From Sorghum bicolor (taxonomy: Eukaryota; Streptophyta; Magnoliopsida; Poales; Poaceae), in contig NC_012875.2 in the NCBI RefSeq assembly GCF_000003195.3, forward strand, positions 14,127,227 to 14,191,226: a DNA stretch of 64,000 nt, in the 5' to 3' direction. A program made the translations under genes and the position numbers. The stretch's first letter is position 1. Each line of letters starts with the position of its first letter. The notes under the pieces are model-generated. The model did not search any database and was not told where the DNA came from. It was given only the letters and a program-made list of their open reading frames with translations. Below, in pieces: positions 22,642 to 33,615 of the stretch.

Positions 22642-24329
22642 TGTTGATGGTCCTTAAGTATCAAATTTAATTATCAAATAAACAAAGAAAAAGGATCCAA
22701 ATGAAATCAACATCTAGACTTAGGGTTTTATCTGACAGAATTCCACGAGTTTTGGTGTTTGTCTATTTCTGCAGGGGGTTATCAGGAAATACGGAAGAAA
22801 GGCCCACACGTCGGGATTACATAGAGATATTAACATGCCGCACAATTATCTTACATCTAGAACACTCCAGAAGCCACGGGAAGGAAGCGGAGGCCGAACG
22901 GGGCCAGGCACTGGGCGCCCGCCCAGTTGCCCTGGGCGCCCGCCCAGTTGCCCTGGGCGCCCGCCCTCCTGCCGAGCCCAATCAGGACTCTGTTTCGGGG
23001 AAGATCTCCACCGACCTAAAGGATCAAGGATAACCGTTCAATCAATGTCGGTTTGATCCAACGGCTCATATTCACTTAAAGAGACTATAAAACCAGACCA
23101 CCTGGCCCCTGGAGGAGAGAGCCTCTCAACCCTAATTCATTATTCCTCAAGGGAGAAGAAGCCTCTGATCAAGATTAGAGCCACCACATCAATTAGACAT
23201 CTAGATTAGCATAGCTACATAGGATTAGAACTAGAAGGGGTCAATCTTCGATTGGTTTCCGGATCTGTCAAGAGGATTCTTGGTAATTCTCTAATTGTGC
23301 TTCTAATTGTTCTTCTAATTATCTTTGTTCTTCAATATTATGAATATGACTTTGTTCTACTTCAATATATTGCTTATGACTTTGCTCTACTTGTTTATAT
23401 TCAAGATTATATTGTTCTTAGTTTATCATAGTTATGTACTTGGCTTAGTTAGATTGGATCTATATACATGCTTAGGATCGTATAGCGTTTATCCATCGGA
23501 TCCATGGGTAAATGATAGATATTGTATAGGCGTGGTGCTTATATCGTATTTATCTGCGATTGTACCCAATATGCCAGATCGTGGGGTAGTTCGTGATAGT
23601 GACAGCTTCATTGATTCTTATATAGTCCCCCTCTCGTGTATTGGGCTGGCAGAGCAATATTATTACAGGGGAGTGATTGCTATATTTCTGATTTACCTTG
23701 CTAATATCACTATGCATGGGCGTAGTCTTGTCTCACAATGATTGCTAAGTATGCTTGCACTAACTATGATAATGCTAGACTATATAGTTGAGAATAACTT
23801 AGGAAATATTCTTGTTTTTCGTTCTAATTCCATGCTAATGACTTTCTAGAATATCTAATTGAGGTGCTTATCATATTTATTGTGTGGCTAAGTTATGCTG
23901 ATCAGATCAATTATCTTTGTCACTATTTATTACTTTATATATCCTTTATGTGACACTTATCCCTGTATGAAAGAGTTAGATAAATGTTCTCAATTATATA
24001 TACAATGATAGATACTCAATCTCATATTCTATTCTATAATCAACATTGATGGTTACTAATCCCTTCCCAGTGGTAAAAATATAAATAACGATACCTGGAA
24101 TACTTCCCGGTTAAAATGCTACATCGGTATTAATCTGTGCGCTTGCAGATCCTATTCATTATTTATTTAGAAGAGCAATTGCATATTTCAATACCGCGTC
24201 TCTCATATCATACTGGGGATGACAACTTGGCTTAAGTGGTGTGAGGGATAGGTTTGGCATTTTTTGGTACCGTTACTAGATTTAGAGAACTTAGTCTACT
24301 TTTGGTAATGATGTTAAGAATACCCAACA
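22642..24329 (+). repeat. 3' LTR of the non-autonomous gypsy element
   Basis: 1688 bp, 24 bp longer than the left LTR. Most of the difference is one extra 21-bp GGGCGCCCGCCCAGTTGCCCT unit near 22915-22970. Confidence 0.9.
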
Positions 24330-26484
24330 ATAGGTGTACAAGGGAAATTTGAATTACGAATCTAACGCAATTTGAACGGGTCAAATCGGAGCTAAAACGA
24401 ATATTTTATGGCCAAAACAATGCAGTGGCAATTCTATAAATAAAGCATGATTTAAACGGATTTAAATAAATATAAAAAAATCCTGGAATTTCTCCCTGGC
24501 CGAGGACTGCGGTGCAAATTCAAGATTTTTGGGGGACTCTTTAACAAAATTTGCCCCCGAAGGGGTATGGGCCCTTCTCGGCCGTTGATCTCGCGATGGA
24601 CGGCCGAGATTAAGTCGCAGAGATGAGAGAGAGGGGGAAAAGAGGCGCGCGGCCGGAGGGGGAGAAGAACACGGCGGCGCCGCCATTGCCGCGGCGAGCA
24701 AGCTCGCCAGAGAAGCTCGCGCAAGCGCTACGGAGCTCGGTTTCGTGAACTAACTACACCGGGAGAGAGAGGAGGTCGCGGCGAATCCAACACGGGGCAT
24801 ATCGCGGCTAGAGTGGTGGCTTTCAAGGTGGCCGACGGTGGCGCCATGGCCAGCCCCATCGGTGCTCCTAGGACGTCCACTAGAGGCGCTAAAAACCAAG
24901 GGAAATAGGTCGGGGAAGAAGAGGGAGGTGCAGCGCGCTCACCACAACGAGAAACGGGGGCAGAGGCGGCTCGGAACGGCGAGCTTCGCGCGGCTGACGA
25001 AAATTTTTCCCGGCGGCGGTTCTCTGCGCAAGAACGAGTGGAGCCAAGGCAAGAGGAAAAGAGAATGGGGGAGGGGGAGTGCTCGGGTGCACGCGGGGCT
25101 CTCCACTTGAAGACCGAGGCGCGGGGTGGGGAGAAGAGGGGATCGTGGGCGCGGGGGCTTCAGCTTGGCGGTTGAAGCAGAGAAGAGGGGGGGAAGCGGG
25201 CGACGGTTTGGGGAGATAGAGCTGACAGGCGGGCCCAGCCTGTCAGCGGGTGAGAGAGAGAGAGGGGGAAGGGGCAGCCGGCTGGCTGGCGGGCCGCGGG
25301 CCAGGAAGAGGGAGGGGGCGCGGGGGGGGGGGGTTCTGAGCCTAAAGGCCGAAAAGAAAGGGAGGGAGGGAGAGAAAGACTTTTCCTTTTTCAATAAATT
25401 TTCAATGCATTTTCCATTAGGACTTTTAATCAAATTGACATTTGTTTTCAAAACATTCATCACATAAAAGAAATGCACCGGCATGTATGCAACAAAAATA
25501 TTATTATAAACTTATATTTAATTTTATTTTCCTAAAATTTATTATTTTCCTATATTGAAATGCTCACAAAATAATTCATTAAATTCAATTCATCTATTTT
25601 AAATAAATAAATTTTTGGGTGTTACAGTAGAGCAGAGCAGTCCCAAACACCTCCTAATAGTAGTTTCTATCCCTCTTAATTACCTTGACAACTCAGCAAT
25701 TTGCTGATATGGCGAAAAAGTTAATGTAGAGAGAGTATATAAAGAAGAAATCGTTTCCTCATCAGGAAACGACGTCCTCACACGGATCAATGTACGAAGA
25801 AATTAGAGAAATTGCGTTGGGGAGATACTTTCCATCGCTCTCCTCGGAGATCTGGTGCGCTGCCGCAATCTGCCTAGGCCCCGATATCGCTTTGTGCGAC
25901 TTGCATCTCCCCCTCCAGTGCGTGTTCTTCTGCTTTCCTCTCGGCGGGCCAAGGTGCCAATGGCTAGCGCTTGCGCGGCAGCGCTGTGGAGAGGTAGATG
26001 CAGGGTAACTCTCTCCGGTGCGCATGCTTTCCTACTTTCCACTCAATGGCTGACGACGTCGATGATAGCTTTGCGGGGCCGGCGTGTGTAGTCGCGGTGT
26101 CCGTAGAAGAGATGCGGCCATGGGCGGTGTCCATGAAGCAGCAGCAACTGTAAGATCAGACATTTGCATAAGCTTGAAGCAGCAGCAAGCCAGCAACAGA
26201 ACTTGTGGCAGGTATGTTCATGAATAGAAGAGAAGCAAGTAAAGATTTGAGAAGATGCGAGAGAAGGTAGTCATACGGCCGACGGACACAAGCAACAGAG
26301 GACGGGAAGAATACGTGAACGATTGCACAAAGGATCCGGTGATGAGAGAGATAAACGAGGTGAATGATTGGGTAATTTCTTGTCTTAGCTTTAGCAGAAA
26401 ATGTTGCATTGTGCAGAGTAGTTTCTTATCACGGTAACCTATATTATAGAAACTGCTATAATTTTTTCTATTGGGATTGTCTTT

Positions 26485-26953
26485 ATAAGCCGTGCTTTTT
26501 CTTTTAGGCAGTAATATTTTTTTAATAATAAATCAGTGAACAATAGTTATATTTATAGCTATAGTTTTCACACGGAACAGCTCAATGTCCTTCGATTTGA
26601 ACTTGGTCTCATATCTCACCGTCTGTTCCTATTTAGTAGCGATTAAAACTAGATTCTAGGTCAAATTAATCGAAAATCCCACCTAAACGACCTTAATTGT
26701 TTCTCGATTATTTCCATCATAGCGGGATAAACTATTGCCATTTCAACTGGGACATTTCCTTCATCGCGAGCGGATTTGTCCCCTGTCTCTTCTGCTCATT
26801 TGCCATCCATACTCCTGCACCGGGTTCAACATGAATTAAAAAAGCCGGAGGCAGTGGGGACCCAGTACGAGCACGGGAGGTAGTGGTGGTAGCTCATACT
26901 AGAGATCCGGCTGGGTTGGTTAGACGCTCCCTCATGCACCCTCATGCTGGAAG
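26485..26953. other. Intergenic stretch
   Basis: AT-rich, no frame or repeat end that I can defend. It lies between the TIR element and the poly(A) end of the minus-strand LINE. Confidence 0.4.
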
Positions 26954-29706
26954 TTTTTTTTTGAAATACCTGGTTGCCCGGCATATCATTAGTAAGATGG
27001 AAAAAAGAAAACAACAGTTTTTACAAGTGAAAGAGGCGCAACCTAGTGCAGAAGCTCTGCACAGGCTCAAAAGGAAAAAAAAGGGGAGGGAGGGGGGGGG
27101 GGGGGGTTAATTAATTACTTCCAAAAGTTGGAACAACATTTGGAACAATCCAAAGGAGGGATAAAACTATTCCTCCCATAACAAACCACGCGTAGCTAGC
27201 TATCCTTGATGATTGAGAAGAGCGATTGCGTCAAAATCCTTGAGTCACGAAAGATCACCATATTTCTTTGTGTCCGAATACACCAGAGAGTTAAGATTAC
27301 CAGGCTGTGCGCCATCTTTGTCCCCTGCTCTATCATTTTGCAGAACCAATCCTCGTCTTTCGTGTTGCGTCATCAAGTTTGTCGATGCGAGATTTGCGCA
27401 GCCACTCCAGATCGCTACCAACTCCAAAATCTCACTTGAGTATGGGCATTCTATAAATATATGGCTGCACATCTCCAAGTTCCTTTCACATAGTGCACAA
27501 AAATAGTTATTTAGCCATCCACGGACTTACAAACGAGCTGTTGTCCATAGTCGATCTTTTAGGAGCGACCACTGGAAAACTTTGCACCTTATTTGCGCCC
27601 AAACCGTCCAAATAAGTTTGGGAAATTTTGAAGCTACCTGACTCGCAAATTGAATGTTGTATGCCGAGGTAGCTGAATACTTCCCTGATCCTTCTAGGGT
27701 CCATATGATGTCATCTTCTTCTTGATCATCTTGGAGGTCAAGCTGTGCTGCTCGAATTGCTATTCACATTTTGAAATATTCATGTAGTAAGCCGTGGTCT
27801 AGGTTGTGAGCGACATCTAAAATCCACTATTGCCCAAGCATTGCTTCTATGATAGAGCGCTTTTTCATCTTGTTGTGTTTGTATAGGCGTGGGAAGAGTG
27901 AAGATGGAGGTCTGCCATCCAGCCAGCTAGAGTTCCAAAAGGATGCCTTACGCCCATTATGAATCATCACTTTTTGTGGTGGCGTTGAAAAGCGCCATGT
28001 CTACTGAATCGATTGGCAGCGGCGTTCCCTTCCACGGCCAGTCCAGGCTACTCCAAGAGAATTAGAGCCATCGAAGTCTCAAGGCTCAGCTAAACCTATT
28101 GAGGTTCGGGATACCTAGCCCCTCAAACTCAGTTGGCATAGTGACATAGGGCCATCCTACCTTGCATTTGCCTCCTGAGATCTCATTGCTGTCAGCCCAA
28201 AGGAAACATCGTCAGGCTCTGTCCAGATCCTGCAGCAATTGCTTTGGTACTCGTAGTGATGTTAGGAGGTAAATTCAGATGGCGCTTAATACTGACCTCA
28301 CTAGCTCGCGTCTTCCAGCTGGGTTCAGAAGTTTTCCTTGCCATCCTGCCAATTTATTTATGGTTTGATCTACAACAAGCTATACATGGATCACTCTCTA
28401 TCTTCCAAGCATCAGAGGCAGCCCCAAGTAGGTTATCGGAAAGTTTACTCGTTGCACTGGGAAGGGTTATAGAATATGGTCTAGTTGCAAGATATTGCAT
28501 CTGATTGAGGCTACCATGCACTTTCCCAAGTTTAGCTTCAGTCCAGTCACCTTACCAAAACTGTCCAGTATCGAGAAGAGGGGCTTGGACATCATTTCTT
28601 ATTGGATTATTGAAGATAACTACATCATCAGCATAAAGTGAAATCCGAAGCTTAGCATTTCTCCCCCGTAAAAGAGAGATTGCACCGTCCAAGGTTGCCA
28701 GCTCTAGTACCTTCTGTAGAGTGTCAATAGCAACGATGAAAAGATAGGGGGCTACGGGGTCACCTTGTCGTAACCCCCGAGCATGATGGATTCTTCTTCC
28801 TTCAAAACCATTTAGTAATACCGTTGAGTGGGATGTCTAGAAGAGTGCAGAAATCCAGTCCCTCCATCTCAGGCTGACCCCTCGATGCTCTAGGAGTTCG
28901 AGCATATATCCCCATGACACCATGTCAAAAGCCTTTGAAATGTCCAGTTTAAAGAGCAGCGCTGGTGTCCTGGTCCTGTGATAGGTCCTCACTAGGTTCT
29001 AGACATACATGAAATTGTCTTGGATATAATGACTCTTTATGAAGGTGCTTTGGGAGTTTGACACCAGTGAGCTGATATGCTTGGAGAGCCGTAGGGCAAG
29101 CATTTTGGTGATCAATTTGCCGAAGGAATGGATCAGACTGATGGGTTAGAAATATCTTATATGCTCAGGTACATCGAGCTTCGGGATCAGTACAATATTT
29201 GCACCATTCAGTTTGTTGAGAGGGCCTGTTCTGAGCTCGTAGAAGCACTCCATGGCTGTGAGAACATCGTCTCTAATCGTTGGCCAACACCGTTTGTAGA
29301 AAGAGCCCGTGAAACCATCCAGACCCGGTGCCTTTTTTGACGGTAGTTCCTTAACTGTCTCGCTGATCTCTGCAAGAGTGAAGCACACATCCAATCCTAG
29401 GTCAGAAATTTCAGGAAGGTCCAGCCTATCCCAGTCAAAGCTACATGACCTATCTGCTCTATTTCCCAACACATTAGTGAAATAATGGGAGATGATTTGC
29501 TCCTTTGCTTCGTGGTTCCAAACCAAGTTACCATCATCTATTTTCAGATAAGCAATCATGTTTCTTCTCCACCGCCCTTTTGTTTTTTGGTGGAAAAACT
29601 TGGTGCAAGCATCTCCTTCTCGTATGTTTATAACTCTAGAGCTTTGCCTGTGGCAAGATCTTTCCACTACTGCCTAGCCCATGGCTTGATTCTTAAGCTC
29701 CTTTAG
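26954..29706 (-). pseudogene. Decayed L1-type LINE, 3' portion
   Basis: On the minus strand a frame at 29667-29146 starts with REGDACTKFFH and reaches KKAPGLDGFTGSFYKRCW, the start of an L1 reverse transcriptase. Further along, in shifting frames, RGLRQGDPVAPYLF and LYADDVVIF (RT core), then EMCSHIFIECPYS (zf-RVT zinc finger) are recognisable. It ends in a poly(A) seen as nine Ts at 26954-26962, after the plant LINE 3' end motif GCCGGGCAACCAGGTATTTC. Stops and indels are frequent. The 5' neighbour sequence continues at 39274 beyond a solo LTR. Confidence 0.8.
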
Positions 29707-30824
29707 TGTTGGTATTTCTTAACGTCATCACTAAATATTAACAATGGGGCCAGAAATGCCAGGTGGGTAATTCTATAACTATTGGATATTCCGCAAGCGC
29801 ACAGAATGTACCGATGTAGCATTTCACCGAGGATGAGTATTCCAAGGTATCGTTATTTATTTTATCTCAACAGAAAGTGGACTAGGAGATTTCAACAAAA
29901 GGGATGAGGGTATCTTTATGTCTATTCAATCTAGTATCATGAGTGGTAGCATGGGGTAAGTGAAGTATGGAAGTGGAAAAGATAAGAAAGAAAATGATAA
30001 ATGGTAGAGTGTTAGCTAGGTGGGAGGACAATGAGTCAGTATAAGTCTCCTAGGTATCTACCTTTACTCCTACGGACTTAATCTTAATAGATAACTAACT
30101 TAGCTAGACTGACTCCTTACTACTTGTGTGAGGGGGGATAGCTGAGAAAATAGGAGACAGAACCCCTGCTAAAGTGACTATACTCTTATGGACGCCCTGC
30201 CTTTTAAGAAGTAGTTGATACATGAGGAGAACCTAATGTCATGCACGACCTGTCACATCCTGCCAGTGCGCTCCTACTGTTTGTCCGAACCAGCGGCCTC
30301 CATCGGTAAGACTAAGTATGAGCACCACGCTCACACTTACCCTCACAACCCTAGCTATTTTACTAGCAACAAGAGCTCATATGCAAGATAGACGATGATG
30401 TACACACAAGGAGTTGGTACAGGTAACCACTCCAACTAAGATAACTATACTACTAAGACAATCACTGTCGGTATAAATTAACTACACTCCATTTAAATAG
30501 ATTTAAGTAGGATTATCCGCAAACGCACAGATATCATACCAGTGTCACATTTTACCTGGAGGTTTTAAATATTGTATCCATAGGGAACAGTTGTGATGGT
30601 GACAAAGTATATAGACTTAACCCTACAATTAGGCTAGATCATATCAAGAAAAAGGAAATAGCTAATGCACTCTAGTTCTAATTCCGGTAAACTTTGAATA
30701 ATATCGTCTTATCGGGCAAGTAACCCGAATAAGAGAAGAAACATAGTAATCTCCTACCAGGCACCTATAAGCCTATCAGTCCTATCAACAGGAAGTGGAC
30801 TAAAGAGGAATCAACGTAGCTGTC

Positions 30825-33615
30825 ATGACCTCGTCGCCTAGAACGACCCAGTCCGCATCGCATGGTCTGGTACCAGACACACCGAATCGACCCAGCCTGG
30901 GCATACGAGGACCATATCGCCAACTCGTTAACCCTAGGCTGTTCATCACCGACGCCGCAGCACCGAGATCGTACCGAGACGCGCTGATGGCTGGAGGAGA
31001 AGTGCGACGGAGATGGAACCGGGGCACCCTAAATCGTGGCGGCTCTTCTGGCCAACGCGGACGAGGAAGGGCAGTCGTCCAGGACGGCGGCGTTTCTGTT
31101 CAAGGTCGCGGTCGGGAGGAAGGGCACGAACAGTGTGGTCGTGGTGGCCGGGGGCGGCCTCCCCCAGCACCACGTGCTGGTCGCGGAGGATCAGCACCGT
31201 CTGCTGGTCGCGGAGGACCAGCACCGTCTGTGGGTCGTGGTGACCCCCATGGTCGCGACCGAGTCCCTAGGCCGACCAAGGCGGGTGCGCTCGACCATGG
31301 TGCTTCTTCTGAACCTGCGCGCGGAACTGAGGATGCTGTGGAGGGCACGCAGGAACACAAGGAGGACACCAACGCAGGGCCTGGTTCCACGGTGGATGCG
31401 GATCATGCCAAGAAGCAGAAGCGCAAGGATCCTTCGGTGAAATTGGATTGCTCCATATGCACTGAAGAGCACTACACCCACCTCTGCCCTTTACTGAGAG
31501 GTCCCAAACCATTGGTCGCTTTCTGCGGCGCTGCTGAGGATGGTATGGGGTTCTTCCAAACTCAGACCGGGAAGAAACATCATATTGTGGATACCTTCCA
31601 GTCTTCTTGTGCAGCCCTCATCAGAGTTGAAGTTGGCGAAGTTTCTGCTCAATTACTACAAACTGAACTCGCAAGAATCATTCCAGTCCGATGGGATTGG
31701 GAGGTGCAGCAGTTGGGGGCAAAATCTTTTGTTGTCCCGTTTCCAAGCAGGGCGGAACTTGATCGCATGATGGCAATCGGTACCTTCACCACAAAGAACA
31801 AGGAAGGCACCATCGCTTTCGAGGAGTATGTGGATGATGTGCAACCTTTCAAGATACTTGAGCAGGTATGGGTTACAGTCACAAAGGTGCCAAGATTGCT
31901 TCGTTCCTTCCTTCCATTGTGGGCAGTAGGGACAATTATTGGGTCCACACAGAAGGTTGATATGATACACCTGCGGGCGACTGGTCAGGTTCGCATTTTT
32001 TTGGCCGTTTATGATGTGAAGAAGATCCCTAAATTTCTTGATGTTTGTGTTGGCACTGGTATCTATCACTTGTATTTCAAGGCTGATGAAGCGGTGCAGG
32101 GTGACCCGATAGATCTAGATGAGGATCTATCGGAAGATAGTGATAACGAGCCAGAGGGGAGTGACCGTGAGATGGAAGATGCGGAACCAGATAACCCCCA
32201 AGACCCCCAGAATAACACAAAAGCTTCAGACAAACACCCAGCACCTACTCATAATCTACCCCCCCAAAAGCAAGCGGCTTTAGTGCAAGAGGCGTTGGAT
32301 TTGGCATGCACGCAGCTCATTGATGAGATCAGCATTCGAGTCATGCTTGAGCGAGATGAAGGGGTGTCAAGGAAGAATTTTTCTACTCTGACAGCGGAAG
32401 AATTGGAAGAGTATAATAAGCTTGTTGATTTACCTAACAAAATTAGTCATTCTTCTGTCCTTTTGCCAACGCTGGAGACATCGACTGATCGTGTTGAGTT
32501 GGGGGCTGCTACTTCACCTACAACCCCCCTACTCACTCTGCACACCGGCGCGGCCACGTCGGGGGGGCTCTACATCGCCCATAGCCCCCCACTTCGACAC
32601 GAGCCAGGCCACGCCGGGCGCAGACCGCCCTAGCTCGATGTCGACACTTCTGGAGGCCGCGCCGGACGGCAACGGCAGTGGGGGTGGCGCCACCTGTAGC
32701 CACCTGTTGCCGCCCACTTCTGCTGAGCAGGAGATCGGCGGAGTGGACTTGGAGTCTGCTCTGCTCACCACACTGGGCGCAGATCCCAGCCGCAGCCAAG
32801 CTGCTGACCACGACGCGTTCAGTGGAGCCGACCCAGGAGCTGGTCTGCCCATGGCCCATCGCATGGACGATGTGGACGCGCCCGCGCCCGTCGGGAAGGA
32901 CCTGGGGGCTGCAGCCGTGGCCCATGCTAGCTCGGAGGGGTCTTCGCCATCACCTACCCTCTGTGCTACGGCTGCGAGTGACACGGACGAGGCTTCTGTC
33001 TTCACCACGCCTCGTCCTTCGGATGCATTGGAGGCTGATCTGGCCTCATCGATCTTGGTCGGGCAAACAGAGATGAAGAACTCCGGATCCACACCGACTG
33101 AGAAGCCGAAGGCGATACTTGCAGCAGCACCAATTAAAGTGTTGCGCCGGAGCTCCAGGATTGCGGCAACGGCGGACGTCCAAACCCTACGTAAGGCCGA
33201 GAATCTGACCGCTAAAAAGAACCTTGAATTTCTAGGTAACTCTTTTACTAGCTTTCCAGATTCTAAAGTTTTATCAAACCTTGGTAGGGTAGGCATCAAC
33301 CTAGGCTCTTCAGATGTTATTTCTTTAAAAAACTTAGAGGTAGACAGGTTGGTGTTGTGTGCTAACAAAAAGAAAGTTATTACTAAATCTAAAGTCTCCA
33401 ATTCTGAGAGCGACGATGAACGTGATAACAATCTTGAGGCAATTCTCAGCCATGCTTGTGGAAATTTAAGTGAGAATTTGCCAGAGGAAGAGAACGATCA
33501 AATCATAGATCTTTCTCCACTCCGATGGAAAAAAAAATATAACAATGCCAAGAATACTTTTAATGGCAAACTTCCTAAGAAGCCAAAGGCCCCCTCAAAG
33601 ATTAGTATAAAATGA
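30825..33615 (+). pseudogene. LINE ORF1, nucleic-acid-binding protein, frameshifted
   Basis: The first frame (30825-32633, 602 aa) begins with a basic, Gly/Arg-rich region containing three near-repeats of GRGGPAPSV type (about 31180-31250). A small zinc knuckle CSICTEEHYTHLC (CX2CX3HX4C) follows near residue 207. A region like the DUF4283 RNA-binding fold comes next, then an acidic segment. A second frame (to 33615) continues with Ala/Pro-rich and then lysine-rich sequence, including RRSSRIAA. The frames overlap at 32422-32633, so an indel near 32560-32630 probably split one long ORF1. ORF1 proteins coat LINE RNA for reverse transcription. The apparent ATG uses the last A of the target duplication, so the natural start may be missing. 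Confidence 0.75.

Larger units (their letters stand above)
16004..24329 (+). mobile_element. Non-autonomous Athila-like gypsy element (gag plus two protease domains, no polymerase)
   Basis: TG...CA ends (TGTTGACGG...ACCCAACA) and a perfect 5-bp duplication ATAGG (15999-16003, 24330-24334). LTRs are 16004-17667 and 22642-24329. The 5-kb internal region holds one gag-protease frame (17827-20160), then about 2.1 kb of non-coding DNA; no reverse transcriptase, RNase H or integrase is present. It would need enzymes from a partner. By eye the first 250 bp of its LTRs differ at about eight positions, similar to the host element. The lineage is inferred from primer site, LTR ends and protein style. 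Confidence 0.85.
5537..25626 (-). mobile_element. Tekay/Del-like Ty3/gypsy chromovirus, with nested insertion
   Basis: The element has TG...CA ends and a perfect 5-bp duplication GTAGA (5532-5536, 25627-25631). On the minus strand the order is 5' LTR (14747-25626, interrupted), a primer site, an extra ORF, gag, protease, reverse transcriptase, RNase H, integrase with a chromodomain-like tail, and 3' LTR (5537-8406). Long LTRs, the initiator-tRNA primer site and the integrase tail point to the Tekay/Del lineage. By eye the first 215 bp of the two LTRs differ at about eight positions, so the insertion is not recent. Seven nonsense codons and two frameshifts silence gag-pol. Confidence 0.9.
14747..25626 (-). 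repeat. 5' LTR of the Tekay-like element, split by a nested retrotransposon
   Basis: The pieces 14747-16003 and 24335-25626 together give about 2.55 kb, some 320 bp shorter than the 3' LTR. Most of the difference is one deletion matching about 6796-7150 of the other LTR, just inside the right border of the nested element. Confidence 0.85.
5349..25654. mobile_element. 211-bp MITE split by the Tekay-like element
   Basis: The two parts, 5349-5536 and 25632-25654, join into a MITE with GTGTTTGG...CCAAACAC ends and TAA on both sides (5346-5348, 25655-25657). A complete relative stands at 39937-40148 and confirms the boundaries: it shares GCACTGCT, ACGAACTCT, CTCCACAAACTCCAC and CTCGAACT. Confidence 0.8.
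5327..26484. mobile_element. Interrupted TIR element (GGGCAGTCCCAATAG), outermost level of the nest
   Basis: The left end GGGCAGTCCCAATAG (5327-5341) pairs with CTATTGGGATTGTC near 26471-26484. Without the 20-kb insertion the element is about 850 bp (5327-5345 plus 25658-26484). Motifs such as TAGTTTCTAT, a palindromic CAGCAATTTGCTG and AAACGACGTCCTCACAC fit a common grass MITE type with similar ends. The right part (25790-26450) is partly GC-rich and may hold captured host sequence. I could not settle the target duplication. Confidence 0.5.

Noticed and set aside
25803..26091. Short GC-rich frames as a possible host gene
   Set aside because: No start context, domain or codon pattern; more likely interior of the TIR element.
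32529..33431. 300-residue minus-strand frame
   Set aside because: Antisense of LINE ORF1; overlaps a supported sense frame with family-like context.
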